64,000 nucleotides of DNA from Rhizomys pruinosus (GCA_009823505.1 VZQC01011939.1:1606680-1670679); one strand, 5' to 3'; shown: positions 1 to 60,160, counted from the stretch's first letter. The notes: generated by a model from the letters alone, not told the origin. A program made the numbers and translations.

Positions 1-955
1 TACATATAAAATAATAAATAATAAACAAAAATGAAACAAGGTCCCTTCCAGGCTAGAGCTCAGATCAGGCTGCTGTAGCTGCCCCCCCCCCCCATAGAGA
101 CACGCCTGTCTGCATCTTCTGAGTGCTGGGATTGCTCACAGCAGCCACCTTATGCGGCTCTTTGTGTGGGTTCTGGGCACCTGCCTTCTGGTCCCCACAC
201 TTATAAGCACCATACTTGCTGAGCTGTCTCCCAGCCCTTACAGTTTTCCCCAGCATTCAGGGCAGGCAGGCTTATGGGGTAGTCAGCAGGTCAGACCTGG
301 ACAAGAAGCACTGCCACCAGTGCTGTCCAGGGAAGGGGCAGGGGACCCTAAGCCACTCCATGCAGATATGTCCCAGGAGAGTGGCCAGCCTTGAAGGGAC
401 AGCAAACACAGACAGGAAAACTCAGGTGGGCAGTGGCTTCCAGACCAGCCAGAGATGGGTGGGAAGGGGAAGGGCTGCAGCTACCTGGTGTGGGCATGGT
501 GAGCAGCCTCTCGGGGCCTCTGCCCAGACCCTCACCAATGCCAGGTTGCCACTTCAAGTCCTGCGGACTGGCCAGATTGAGATCTCACAGGGGTTTCCCA
601 CCTGAGCCCCTGGGGCAACTCAGCCCATCCTTGCCCTCTGCTCCTTGAGCTGGACCCACCAGGGCCAGGCTTCCTGGTGCCCAGTGGCCAGAGCTGGGGA
701 GGATGCAGATCCCTGCCAGGTGAGGCAGGAGGAGAGGGCTGAGGGGCAGCTCCTTGGCTGCAGACCTGAGACCTGGATTGAGAGAACCCCAGGCTCAGAC
801 AGCTTAGGCAACACCTTCAGCTTCTCTGTCTGCCTCTCCCATGTGCCCTGGGTTCCCCTCCATACTTTCCAGGCTGCCCATTCCTCCCCCACTCTTCACC
901 TTCAGGGAAGCAGCAGCAGGACCTAGTCTGAGCTGGATCTCAGTACTTTGGACTG
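1..955. other. 3' flank of Ppfia1, no gene recognised
   Basis: The sequence is GC-rich and mostly unique, with a short A-rich tail at 1-35 and a C12 run at about 81-94. Short open frames on both strands lack splice context, known domains or homology that I recognise. Cttn is the expected next gene in this direction but no Cttn exon is visible. Confidence 0.5.
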
Positions 956-959
956 GCAG

Positions 960-2886
960 TGGAAAATGCTCAGTACTTTATTGAGAGAAAGCAATAAATA
1001 ATACTGTGATAAAATAGTTCCAAAGCTGACTGTACACACTTTGTTACATTATCGGGAGGGCTGTAAAGATTAACAAAAGAACCAAAGGGTTTTAAACTAC
1101 AAATTGTACAAGGGAATGAAGCAGAAAGCAGAGGCAGAAAGATGCTGCGTCATCAACAAGGCACCGCGTCTGCCTGGTCCGCTGGCTCCTCAGCACCCTC
1201 AACAGCAGCTCTGCTGCCACCAGTGCAGCCCAGATGGCCGCAGCACAGCGACCTCATGGAGAACAGAAAGCTGGGTCAGTCCTTTCCACCTGCTTACAAA
1301 GGAACGTAGAGAGACGGTGCACATAAGAAAGTAAGGCCTCTATGCGAGTTAGGGGCACCCTCTCCGTTCCACTCAGGCCTCCTGCCTTCACCTGCCCCGG
1401 CCCAGGCTAGATGAGGGCATGCCCGGGTTTTGGTCCTTGGAGAATGTCTGGAAGAAGGCAGCCGGAAGGTTGCAGAAGGCCCCAGAATGCTCCACTCGGC
1501 TCCCTGAAGGTGACTTCCTGGGACACCCTGGCCCATGCACAGCTTTGCTCCAAGCTCACAGCTCTGCTCAGCCTCTGAAGAGAAGCTTCAGAGTGGGGTA
1601 GTGCAGCCGCGCCAGGGAGGCCGGAGAGTTCTGACCATCAGTCCCAGGCCTGGCTGAAGCTGAGATTTCGTACTCAAAAAAGTACAGTGAAGGTCGGTCA
1701 TTAGAAAACAGAAATGAAGTCTCCTGTCTTAAAGTGATTGTTGCACAGCTGGGTAGAAACACACATGGCTTGTCATGATGTCTTTATAAACACAGTAAAA
1801 TCCTTTCTTCTGTCAGGGTTCATTATTTAAAAAATTAAACAAATAATTACAATAAATGCATAATTTACAAAAGCCCTACATTTGCTCTTAGATTTATACA
1901 TATAAGCATTACAGTACATTCATTTAAAAGACTAAAATTAGGTAGAAGAACATGAATTGATTCAAAAGGATATTTATAACCTGGATATACATGAAAAAGT
2001 AACTATAAACGAAGAGGAAGAAGTTTACATAAATAGAAGAAATATTAGAGTCTAAAATATTTTCTCTATGGTATTTGTGATTTGTTTTTCACTAATTAAA
2101 AAACTCTGTAATAAACTATCTCGGGGTCCACGGAGCAAGTATTAACAGACTAGACTGCGCAGTTCTGGCTGTGGTGTCCTTGCCCCTTCGCATCCTCATC
2201 TGTACAAGTAGTGCGGGTAAACTGCAAACAAGAAGACAGCAGCCCTCAGCACACAGCGCCCACATATCACCCCACAGCCACCAGCCTGCCCTGTGCCCAG
2301 GCCTGTCTAACAGGTACAGCTAACAGGAAGCCTCTGACGAGACCCCAGGGAACAGCAGCCTTCTCAGAGTGGGTGGGGCCACCCTGAGGAGAGCTTCTGT
2401 AGCACTGAACACAGGCAGCCACCTGCCACTGTCACTGGAACTCAGCAGTGAGCTGGGTCTAAACAACTCTCTAAACTGAGAGATGTCCTATTGCATGCTC
2501 AGCCATGTCATCAGATGGCACAGTGCACAGCAGATTCCACACCTGAGTGTCCTAACACTGCAGCCGAGGACAGCACTGTAGAGATGCATCAACATGCAGG
2601 AGACCGCCCTCACCCCTGCCGGATTCCAGGTGGTGCCTCACCGCTGCCCTGGACTCTGGGTGCCCCCAGCTCTGCCTGACTCCAGGTGACAGTGAGCGGG
2701 GCAAGTGAAAACTCCCTTTCTCATGGCCACTCCATCTTAACAATGACATCAGCAGTCACACACAGCACGGCAAAACATTTTGATGAACAAAAAAGGATGC
2801 TTCACCCTGTGGCCACTATCCACAGTGCCTGTGTGGCGCTGGACAGGGCAGCATCCTGCCTACTCTCTACTCACCCGTAGGTGGCG
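960..2886 (-). other. Ppfia1: Ppfia1 3' UTR (end estimated from poly(A) signal)
   Basis: This stretch follows the stop codon and has no splice-consistent coding. It has an AT-rich core at about 1,780-2,110, typical of mammalian 3' UTRs, and no SINE insertion, which contrasts with the introns around it. The end is placed about 15-20 nt past the AATAAA. The exact cleavage site is an estimate. Confidence 0.65.
977..982 (-). promoter_or_regulatory. Ppfia1: Canonical AATAAA poly(A) signal of Ppfia1
   Basis: The plus strand reads tttatt, so the minus strand reads AATAAA. It is the only canonical hexamer I found on the minus strand between the stop codon and position 900. Cleavage is expected near 955-965. 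Confidence 0.65.
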
Positions 2887-50938
<48,052 letters not shown>

Positions 50939-52270
50939 CTAGGGAGGCAAAGCACAGGAGGGTGAATAATCAGCACAGGGAGACAGCAGAGGAGGGATAA
51001 CAGAGCTTGCAGAGGGGCGTCTCCATCCTCCAGAGAGCAAAGACACCAGGTGCGAAGGCCAGCACCACCCTGGCCTCCTATCTCTGCCCTGGGCTCCTCT
51101 CGGTGTCTAGCATGAGGTTAGGAAGGCTCACAGAGCTGAAGCCGCTGAGCCTTCAGGGATGGGCTGAGTCTCTGTAACTTCTCAACCTCTCTCAGAAGCC
51201 AGGTTTGTTTCCCCTGCCCTGAGGCCTGGCCTGACAGCAGAGCCTCTGCCAGGAAGGCCAGGAAAGATCACCCAAGACAGCACAGGCTGGCATGGCCATA
51301 GCCACGACAGGCTTTGAAATGGGCCTGGGGCAGAGGCTCGAGGACCGAGAGGAAGTCAGGTCAGGAGGCCCAGCGGGCCTGGTGCTCGTGCAGCTGTGAG
51401 GGACAGAGGTTTGGGTGGCCTCCCAACTGGGAGACAAGGCGTGTGCTCGAAGGCAGGGTTGGACTTGCTGTTTCAAACACCAGGGGGCAGTGTCAGAGAG
51501 GGGACGCAGATTGAGTCAGGGCTCCTGACAGTGTTGGGGAGCAGGGTGCCAACAAGAGGCTGCAAGGGTCAGACCCGGACAGCCTAACCTGGCAAGGAGC
51601 CCCTGATGTCAGTGAGGCAGGGGCTGCAAGATCAAGTCAGCTGACTCATGGTGACCAGGCTGAGACAGAGGCCAATGGTGATCCTGGCACAGTGTCAGCA
51701 GCAGTGCTGTGAGAACCGGCAGCCAGGGGAGGAGGAGGCAGCGGTGCACACAGGGGCCAGAAGCTGAGAGGAGTGGCCCGAGTACAGAAGGAAGGCTGAC
51801 TGGACAGACCCACGCACTTGGAGTTTGGGGGAGAACAGGACTAGACACTGGAGGACACATGATGTAGAGCAAGAAAGAAGGGGAAGCAGGATGGTGGCAC
51901 AGTGGTCACGAGGAGTGGCTGTCATTACTCTACTTTCTCAGGTTCGTGGTGGACCAGTGCCACCACTCCCTGAGACACGGCATGAGGGCCCGAGGCTACA
52001 GAAGGGACTTGTGAGGCAGACTGTGCTGGCCACAGCAGCAGGTACTGCGGGGTGCAGGATGCACTGTGGGATGCAGGATGCAGGATGCACTGCGGGATGC
52101 AGGATGCCCTGTGTTGCCCTCCCCCACACTGCCTCAGCTGCATCATTTCCTGGCTGTGTTCCATCTCTCTGGGCAGCAGAAGCAAGCAGCCCAGAATTAT
52201 TTATTCATTATTTTTAAGGCAGAGTCTTCCTGTGTAGCCCTAGCTGATCTCAAGGTCATGATTCGCCTGC
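50939..52270. other. Start of the large 5' intron, unique sequence
   Basis: Contains a short run of GGATGCAGGATGCACTG-type repeats at about 52,045-52,110 and a B1 fragment at 52,205. No upstream Ppfia1 coding exon. Confidence 0.5.
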
Positions 52271-52274
52271 CATG

Positions 52275-52660
52275 GCTTCCAGCGTGCTGCAGCCGCACCC
52301 CCCACGCTGCCGCTACGGCCCCCAGCGTGCTGCAGCTGCACCCCCCACGCTGCCGCCACGACCCCCAGCGTGCTGCAGCCGCACCCCCACGCTGCCGCCA
52401 CGGCCTCCAGCGTGCTGCAGCCGCACCCCCCCACGCTGCCGCCACGGCCCCCAGCGTGCTGCAGCCGCACCCCCACCCCCACGCTGCCGCCACAGCCCCC
52501 AGCGTGCTGCAGCCGCACCCTCACGCTGCCGCCACGGCCCCCAGCGTGCTGTAGCTGCACCCCCACGCTGCCGCCACGGCCTCCAGCGTGCTGCAGCCGC
52601 ACCCTCACGCTGCTGCGACGGCCTCCAGCGTGCTGCAGCCGCACTCTCACACTGCTGGGC
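52275..52660. repeat. ~42-bp GC-rich minisatellite, about 9 copies
   Basis: The unit is GCTGCCGCCACGGCCCCCAG followed by CGTGCTGCAGCCGCACCCCCAC. It is unusually rich in CpG for an intron. It is flanked by a B1 fragment on the left and a B2 on the right. Confidence 0.95.
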
Positions 52661-52679
52661 CCCACTCCAGCCTTCATCT

Positions 52680-52935
52680 TTTTAAATTTTTTTTTTTATT
52701 AATTTTATTTATTTCTGTATGTGTATGAATGTACTGTCTGCATGCAAGTCTGTGCACCCGTGTCGTGCAACGCCGCGGAGGTCAGAAGAGGGTATCGGAT
52801 TCCCCTGGAACTGGAGTTCTCCTGGAATTGGAGTTTCAGACGGTTCTTAGCCGCCATGTGGGTGCTGGGGATTGAACCGGCGTCCTCTGTAAGAGCGGTC
52901 GGCGCTCTTAACCGCTAGGCTATCTCTCCAGCCCC
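52680..52935 (-). repeat. B2 SINE, antisense, with 17-bp internal duplication
   Basis: GAACTGGAGTTCTCCTGGAA at about 52,809. GCCTTCATCTTTTT at 52,671 and 52,938 is the target duplication. Confidence 0.94.
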
Positions 52936-53044
52936 AGCCTTCATCTTTTTTCAAACATTTTGCTGACGACTCGCTAAGATCCCGCTGCTTCCATTCTCCT
53001 GCTGGCTTCACAACTCGCACAGTAAGAGAATATTCTTAATTATA

Positions 53045-53075
53045 TGTGTGTGTGTGTGTATATATACATAATATG
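53045..53075. repeat. Short (TG)n/(TA)n tract
   Basis: ATATGTGTGTGTGTGTGTAT followed by ATATATAC. Confidence 0.9.
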
Positions 53076-53224
53076 AATAAAAGTGTATTGCCCATAAATT
53101 CCACAGTCCCATACCATATCAGGGTCCTGCATATTAGTGCTGCACCAGATTGAGATTATCACCACAGAGGATCCCAACTGTCCAGACACCATTTTCCTCT
53201 TTAAAAAAAAAAAAATGCTAAGGA

Positions 53225-53600
53225 GGGGGTCTGGAGAAATGCTCGGTTAAGAGCAGTGGGTGCTCTTGCGGAGGACCTGGGTTTGGTTCCCAACACCCAC
53301 ATGGTGGCTAACAACCATCTGTAACTCCAGTTCCAGGGGATCCGATGCTCTCTTCTTACTTCTATGGGCACTGCACAATACAGGTGCACTTACGTACATG
53401 GAGACAAAAACCAAACCAAAACAAAAACCTTGGTCCAGGCATGGTGGTGCCCGCCTCTAATCCTAGCACTCAGGAGGCAGAGGCAGGTAGATCTTTTTTG
53501 AGTTCAAGGCCAGCCTGGTCTACATAGTGAGTTGTTCCAAGCCAGCTGGGGCTACAGAAAGAACCTGTCTCAAAAAGACCAAACAAAACAAAACAAAACC
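53225..53600 (+). repeat. B2 followed by B1
   Basis: B2 about 53,225-53,425 (GTCTGGAGAAATGCTCGGTT, AACTCCAGTTCCAGGGGATC); B1 about 53,432-53,590 (CCAGGCATGGTGGTGCCCGC). Confidence 0.88.
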
Positions 53601-53902
53601 CTCATACACATAAAATAAAAATAGCGCTGGGCATGATGGTGTGTGCCTTTAATCCCAGCACTCAGGAGGCAGAAGCAGGAGGATTTCTATGAGTTCAAGG
53701 CCAGCCTGGTCTACATAGTGAGTTGTTCCAAGCCAGCTGGGGCTACAGAAAGAACCTGTCTCAAAAAGACCAAACAAAACAAAACAAAACCCTCATACAC
53801 ATAAAATAAAAATAGCGCTGGGCATGATGGTGTGTGCCTTTAATCCCAGCACTCAGGAGGCAGAAGCAGGAGGATTTCTATGAGTTCAAGGCCAGCCTGG
53901 TC
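53521..53902. repeat. 191-bp tandem duplication spanning B1 sequence
   Basis: The segment starting TACATAGTGAGTTGTTCCAA at 53,521 recurs at 53,712 essentially unchanged, including the (AAAAC)n-like linker and ATAGCGCTGGGCATGATGGT. It joins the tail of one B1 to the head of the next, consistent with unequal exchange between neighbouring SINEs. Confidence 0.92.
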
Positions 53903-54045
53903 TACATAGTGAGTTCCAGGAAAGCTGGGGCTGCAGGCAGACCCTGTCTCCAAAAATACAAAATAAAAAATAAATAAATAAAAAACCATTTAGGCTCACC
54001 CAGGTGTGGTGGCGCACTCCTGTAACCCAGGTAGGGCTGGGACTG
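53820..54045 (+). repeat. B1 plus truncated B1 head
   Basis: B1 to about 53,985 with an (AAAT)n tail, then CACCCAGGTGTGGTGGCGCA, a bare 5' fragment. Confidence 0.8.
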
Positions 54046-54054
54046 AATCTGAGG

Positions 54055-54215
54055 AGCTAGAGGATGGCTGAGTGGTTAAGACTGCTTACTGCTCTTGCAA
54101 AAGACCAGAGGTTGATTCTCAGCATGTATGCCCAATAACTGACAACTCCCTCTTCTGGCCTCTGCACGTGGGCACTTGCGCATGCAAGCACATGCTCATA
54201 ATTGTTTAAATTATT
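54055..54215 (+). repeat. Old B2 SINE
   Basis: GGATGGCTGAGTGGTTAAGA CTGCTTACTGCTCTTGC; the 3' part is diverged. Confidence 0.75.
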
Positions 54216-54224
54216 TCTTTTTTA

Positions 54225-54685
54225 TTATTAATTTTATTTACTTCTGTATGTGTATGAATGTACTGTCTGCATGCAAGTCTGTGCACCTGTGTCGTGCAAT
54301 GCCACGGAAGTCAGAAGAGGGTCTCGGATTCCCCTGGAACTGGAGTTCTCCTGGAATTGGAGTTTCAGACGGTTCTTGGCCGCCATGTGGGTGCTGGGGA
54401 TCGAACCCGGGTCCTCTGTAAGAGCGGTCGGAGCTCTTAACCGCTAGGCCATCTCTCCAGCCCCAAATTATTTCTTTTAATTTTATTTTTTTCTGTGTAT
54501 GAATGTTTTGCCTGCATGTGTGGAAGTGCACCCATATGTGCAATGGCCACAGAGGCTAGAAGAGGGCGTTGGATACCCTGGAACCAGAGTTAGGGATGGT
54601 TGTCAGTGGCCATGTGTTATGGAACCAAATCCTCAGCAGGAGTGTCCAGTGCACTTAACCGCTGAGCCATCTCTCCAGCCCCTAA
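54225..54685 (-). repeat. Two antisense B2 SINEs
   Basis: First about 54,225-54,465, with the 17-bp duplication and the target duplication AAATTATTTCTTTT. The second about 54,485-54,682 is older and more diverged. Confidence 0.92.
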
Positions 54686-54692
54686 AAGTTGT

Positions 54693-54698
<6 letters not shown>

Positions 54699-54735
<37 letters not shown>
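54699..54735. repeat. (TG)n microsatellite
   Basis: About 17 TG units next to an antisense B2 ending at 54,682. Confidence 0.95.
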
Positions 54736-54737
<2 letters not shown>

Positions 54738-54739
54738 AA

Positions 54740-56185
54740 GATTAATGCCTTCTCTCTTTCTAAACAGGGCCAAATCTCATTGGTGTGACAAGAACAGGTC
54801 TGTTCACAGGACACTGCAACAGGAACAGGACTATTCACAGGCACTCGGGACTTGGTAGAACATTCCAGGTCTTACTCCCTTGGCCTAAGGTCTTATTCCC
54901 AGGCTGCCATCTGTACAACCTGGTGCCCTCCCACTGTCTCCCTGGAAAAGCTCCAGCCAACACAACCCACCTCTCGACTCGGCTGGACGCACCAGCCTGC
55001 CTTCCGTCCTTGTGTGACCTGGCCTGCTAGGAAGCAGGGGCTGCCAGATGCCACCCACTCACCTCATTTCCTATTTGCCTTACAAAACACAGGGTCAACA
55101 CAGGTAATGACCTGCCTGGCCCACCTGCCCTGTGTCCCCTCCGCATCTCTGGTTGGATGTCTCACAGGGCACATCACTTCTTCCTGCCCATCTCTAGCTC
55201 CTCCTAAGCCCAGCCCACTAGGCATCAGCACCAGCCACCAAGGCCAGATGCCTAGCCAGCATGTCACCTCCTCCTCCCCACATCGCTGGCAGCTGGAGAC
55301 TGCTGAGAGCACCTCCCACACACTCTTCTAGAAGCATCTACTTCCCCTAGCCTTGTCCCCCACCATCGGGCCACTGTGCCTCCTTGGTCTGCTACGAAAC
55401 TCCCTCCCCACCTCAAATCCATCCTCTGTTCTTTCTGAAACAAACTAGAACCTAAGACTTCTGTGCTTAGGTTCCTTTGGGATTTTAGGGTCAAGGCCAA
55501 AGCTCCTCTGTATCTCTGACACTAGTGGGAAGCAGCAGCAGCCCCTCAATGCAGCCAAACACAACGGACCTGCTAAACCACAGGAGCCCATGGCTCCTCC
55601 GTGGTTCTGTTCCCTGCTCCGGGAGTCAGCCTCAAATCCACCAATCTGCCCACCTGTCCAGCCCACCCTAGCTCCTGCAGAGGCCTGCCTCTACTTCCCC
55701 CATTTAGGTGTTCACACAGCCCACCTCCAGCCCCAGGTCTGTGCACCTTTCTGCTAGCCTAAGGGTTCCTGCAGGCAGAGACCAAGCCTATAGCACAGTG
55801 TCTGCCACCCAGGTCTGCGTAGCCACTGTGTGGTGCCCAAGTGATGGCAATGCTGACAGATGCCACCCTCGAAAGGGAAGCTGCCAGGTGGAAACATGAT
55901 GCCTGCCCCACTGGGCTCTGGTTTCGGCAGAGCACACCAAGCCCAGGTATTCAGGCGGCAGGGCACAGCCTACACAGCAGGCCTGGCCTATACATAAAGG
56001 CCTACCTCCAAGTGTGTACAGCTGCCACCAGGACCTCACCCTCCTGAGTCAACATTCGCAAGTGGGGGTAGAACGGGCCGTTCTGAGAGCTTCCCATCAC
56101 TGTGTTTCCAGGTCAGAAACTGACCTTTCTGACCTCAGGGAGCCACCCAATCCCTCCTTTAGTTTTATTCACCTATAAGACTTGA
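54740..56185. other. Large 5' intron, unique sequence
   Basis: Pyrimidine-rich and GC-rich, with no recognised element or exon. AACAGGAACAGGACTATTCA is a local near-duplication at about 54,793 and 54,820. Confidence 0.5.
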
Positions 56186-56189
56186 GTTA

Positions 56190-56462
56190 GGGGCTGGAGA
56201 GATGGCCTAGCGGTTAAGAGCGCCGACCACTCTTGCAGAGGACCCGGGTTCGATCCCCAGCACCCACATGGCAGCTGAGAACCGTCTGAAACTCCATTTC
56301 CAGGAGAACTCCAGTTCCAGGGGAATCCGACGCCCTCTTCTGACCTCTGCGGCATTGCACGACACGGGTGCACAGACTTGCATGCAGACAGTACATTCAT
56401 ACACATACAGAAATAAATAAAATTAATAATAAAAAAAAATTTTTTTTAATTAAAAAAAAAAA
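56190..56462 (+). repeat. B2 SINE with 17-bp internal duplication
   Basis: GGGGCTGGAGAGATGGCCTA to an A/T-rich tail. AAGACTTGAGTTAGG at 56,177 and 56,462 is the target duplication. Confidence 0.95.
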
Positions 56463-56464
56463 AG

Positions 56465-58173
56465 ACTTGAGTTAGGAAACCTCCTTTTGCCAGGGCCCAG
56501 ACAAATAGTCACACAACAGCCCCACCCACCCATGTCACCCAACTGCCAGGCAGTGACTGCTCCTGATACCTGGACAACTCTTCACTGTGATGTGACTTGG
56601 ACCTGCCCAGGCCCCTGCTGACCCCCTGGAGATGCGTTGGCTGGTTCTGTCACTCTGTGGAGAGGCCACTCAAGTCCCTTGGGGTTACCTACTTTCCAGC
56701 ATCTTTTTCCCAGACAGGAGTATGTTGACACGCACAGCACCTGTCACCACACTCTGGGGACTGTGTGGACTTCCAGCTTAAACTTGCCGTGGCTTATTCA
56801 TCTTGGCTAAGGAAAGTCTTCCAAGAACAGCCTGAATTCAGGGTGCCCATTGAGTCCTCACAGCTCGCAAACTCCTCATAAAGACAAACCAGTTCTTGCC
56901 CATGAGAGCCTGGGAGTCCCCACCATGACCAGACTTGAGCTGTCCCCCAAGCGGGTCAGTCTCTGCCAAGGGCTTAAGATCCCATTAATACCAATCACAG
57001 CCAAAGTATCCCCGTCAAAGCTGAATGTGGGTCCAACCCCAGCCCTGAGCCAACAAAAGACAAGGATCCAAACAGCCAGCCTATGAGTTCCACTCTTTCA
57101 AGAATGTGGCTGAGCCTTGAAAACTTCTGATGAAGGCTAAAGGGGTACAATCTGCATTCCTACCCAGAGCCAGTTGTGTGAAGCCTGCCCCCCTAAAACC
57201 GTGGTGCAGCTGAGGCCAGACAGGTATGCACCCCCAAAGGTGGGTCTGACACTGTACCACGGCCACTCTAGACAAGCCCCATTTCTGACAATGCAACTCT
57301 TTTCCCTTGGTGCTCCTAAGGGCATTGCATTGCTTCATGGAACTGAAATACTGGTGTGACCACTCCCTGCCAGCGTGGGAAGTCTGTCCTGTGGCTCATT
57401 CATGCCCCTTCACTCAAGAAAGCAGCTAGTGCTCAGCTAATTCCCTTTCATTTCCCACACCACAAGGGCACTATGTTGCCAACAATCATGTGCTTAGATG
57501 GGCTTTCTTGATGCGTACCATTCTGTGCCAACAAAGATTTCAATGAAAAACATTAAAGGCGCACTGGGCTGTGCTGAACCACACGCGTAAGCAGGACATC
57601 AGAGGTGTGCTGTCACACCTGCTTCCGTAGTCAGAGCTCAATGCATCTGTAAGTTAAACAAGAGTTTTATGTTCTGATTCACAGCAAAGTTAAGTCATGC
57701 ACAGTGCCAAGGTGCACTGACAGTGGCAGGCTGATGTCCCAAAGGGTGGTGTCAAGAGGGCTGCCCAACCTCTTTCCTCTTGCCCTACCTTGTGTGTTTT
57801 GTTTTTGAGACAGGATCTCATGTAGCCCAGACTAACCTCCAACTCACTCTCAGGGGAGGATGACCCTGATTCTCCTCACCTCCATCTGAGTGCTGGGGTG
57901 ACAAGTAGCACCAGCACAGGTGGCTGCCTCACTACTTCTAAACACAAAACATGGGGAAAACATGCTTATTTCATAAAAATGTCAGCATGACGTCTCTACC
58001 ACTGTACCTAAAAGTTCATGAAATACTGCGACTGTTCTCTTCAACTGACAGGCTGACATTCAGGAGTGCCATCTGGCCATCCTGGGACATCCTATCTTGG
58101 AAGTAACTGCTGTGCCAGCAGAACTCCAGGCAGTCTGGCCTCATGCCTCCAAACTGCTCCATGTCTTGCCATG
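56465..58173. other. Large 5' intron, unique sequence
   Basis: One diverged B1 (57,795). No coding signal recognised. Confidence 0.5.
57795..57915 (-). repeat. Diverged antisense B1
   Basis: TTTGTTTTTGAGACAGGATC TCATGTAGCCCAG; ends GTGCTGGGGTGACAAG. Confidence 0.75.
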
Positions 58174-58178
58174 GTGGC

Positions 58179-58586
58179 TGTGCTGGATAGCTTTAGTGTC
58201 AACTTGACACACCTGGGTTTAGGGAGCCTCAATTGGGGAATTGGCTCCATTGGATTGGCCTGTGGCCACATCTGTGGAGTATTGTCTTCATTGTCAAGCA
58301 GTGTGGGAGGGCCCAGCCCACAATGAGTGGTGCCACCCTGGGCAGGTTGTTGTGTACCGTATAAGAAGGCAGGCTGGGCATGAGCCAGGGGAGCAAGCCA
58401 GTGAACAGCATTCCTCCATGGCCTGTGCTTCAGCTCCTGCCTCCAGGTTCCTGCCCTGAGTTCCTGCCTTGGGCTCCCTAAGTGATGAACTGTGACCCAG
58501 GAGATGTAAGCTGAATAAACCCTTTCCTCCCCAAGTTGGTGTCGGTCAGAGTGTTTTGTCACAGCAATGGAAGACAAACTAGGACA
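58179..58586 (+). repeat. 5' LTR
   Basis: 408 bp, TG...CA ends, TATA-like box near 58,360 and poly(A) signal at 58,514. Differs from the 3' copy by scattered substitutions and small indels. Confidence 0.85.
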
Positions 58587-59755
58587 GAAATTGGTACCAG
58601 AAGAGTGGGGTATTGCTGTGACAGACCTGACCTTGGTGTTTTGGGGAAGGATTGTGGAGGCGTTTGGAACTTTGGGCTGGGAAGATCATTGAATGCCTAA
58701 AGATTGTTGCTGTGGAGCTTGGAGCAGTTTTGCTGAAGGAGTTGTAGAAGATGGAGGCCTGGCTTGTGAAGTTTCTAGTTTCAAAGGAGAGCAGAGATCA
58801 TCAGGACTGTGTAATCTGTGGGTTCTGGTCAGCTGGGGCTGTGGAGAATCAGCTGTAAGTAACAAGAGACCAGAACCTGAAGTGAAACTTTTGTGGTACT
58901 GGGGCAATTGATGCTGGTTAGCTGGGGCTGAAAAATCAGCTGTAAGTAACAAGAGACCAGCATCACTGAGGTGAAATCTTCTGGGGAGAATATCTTCAAG
59001 GTCAGCACACAGAAGCTGTGACCCAGAAAGGGCCTGAGCCTCCATCTCGAGCCAGAAGCAGGACTTGGTAACGTGTAAGAGTCTCCTATATGGTTCCGGT
59101 GTTGAAATTTGAGGGGGTCACAGAGAGCAGCCGAGGCTTGGCACTGTGAGAGGTCAGGAAAGACCATTGGTGGAAGTGCACCTCGGTTGCTGTGAAGACC
59201 CCAGGATTGCAGGGGTCATGGAGAGAAGCTGAGGCTTTGCACCAGGAGAGGTCAGAAGAGACCATTGGTGAAGGTGCTGCCTCAGTTTCAGTAGCGACCC
59301 CAGCTTTTTGGAGATGCCGGTACCCTGGGACGACCACCAAGAGCAGCGGTAGGTGTAGAATGGAGTCGGCCTGGGCCTGCGAGATGAGTGTGCCACAGAC
59401 GGCAGAGTCGGAGAGGGGGAGCTGCCGAGACCCTTTGGAGCCCAGAAGATCGTGAGTGAATCCCAGGTGTCCAGCCTTGAGCTACTTTGCTGGACTTAGG
59501 TTTTGTTTGAGAGTGCCTGATTCTTCCCTTTGAAATAAGACAGTACTTGTTTTGGATTTTACAGCAGCCCACAGTTAAGAGACTTTTAATAGACTGAACT
59601 TTTAAGTATTTGGACATTTTAAGGACTGTGGGGCTTTTAAGGTTGTACTGTCTTAGGTTGTGATTAATGTTAACATCATACTTTGGGGATAAGAACTGGA
59701 AAGGTGGTGGTTTAATAGTGATGTGTTTTGTGTGTCAAGCTGACAAGGGGTCAAT
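58587..59755 (+). other. LTR element internal region, non-coding, with internal duplications
   Basis: Two imperfect tandem pairs are visible. AGCTGTAAGTAACAAGAGAC occurs at about 58,849 and again at about 58,938. A GGTCAGGAAAGACCATTGGT block at about 59,152 recurs as GGTCAGAAGAGACCATTGGT at about 59,250. No long open frame is present, so the element would depend on enzymes supplied in trans. Confidence 0.75.
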
Positions 59756-60155
59756 TGTGCTGGATAGCTTTAGTGTCAACTTGACACACCTGGGTTGAGG
59801 GAGCCTCAATTGGGGAATTGGCTCCATTGGCTTGGCCTGTGGCCACATCTGTGGAGTATTGTCTTGATGGTTGGGGGGGGGGCCCAGCCCACAATGAGTA
59901 GTGCCACCCTGGGCAGGTGGTTGTGTATGGTATAAGGCGGCAGGCTGGGCATAAGCCAGAAAAGCAAGCCAGTGAACAGCATTTCTCCATGGCCTGTGCT
60001 TCAGCTCCTGCCTCCAGGTTCCTGCCCTGAGTTCCTGTCTTGGGCTCCCTTGGTGATGAACTGTGACCCAGGAAATGTAAGCTGAATAAACCCTTTCCTC
60101 CCCAAGTTGGTGTTGGTCAGTGTTTTGTCACAGCAATGGAAGACAAACTAGGACA
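59756..60155 (+). repeat. 3' LTR
   Basis: 400 bp partner of the LTR at 58,179. It has a G-run near 59,873 that the 5' copy lacks, and AATAAA at 60,085-60,090. Confidence 0.85.
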
Positions 60156-60160
60156 GTGGC

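Larger units (their letters stand above)
58179..60155 (+). mobile_element. Non-autonomous LTR retroelement (MaLR/ERVL-like), both LTRs present
   Basis: Two direct repeats of about 400 bp (58,179-58,586 and 59,756-60,155) begin TGTGCTGGATAG and end AGGACA. They flank about 1.17 kb that encodes no gag or pol that I can recognise. A 5-bp duplication GTGGC sits immediately outside at 58,174-58,178 and 60,156-60,160, the length expected for class III (ERVL/MaLR) elements. Each LTR has a TATAAG box (about 58,360 in the first) and an AATAAA (58,514-58,519; 60,085-60,090). TGGTACCAGAAGAGTGGGG just after the first LTR is the likely primer-binding region, and an A/G-rich tract precedes the second. The family name is not certain. 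Confidence 0.85.
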
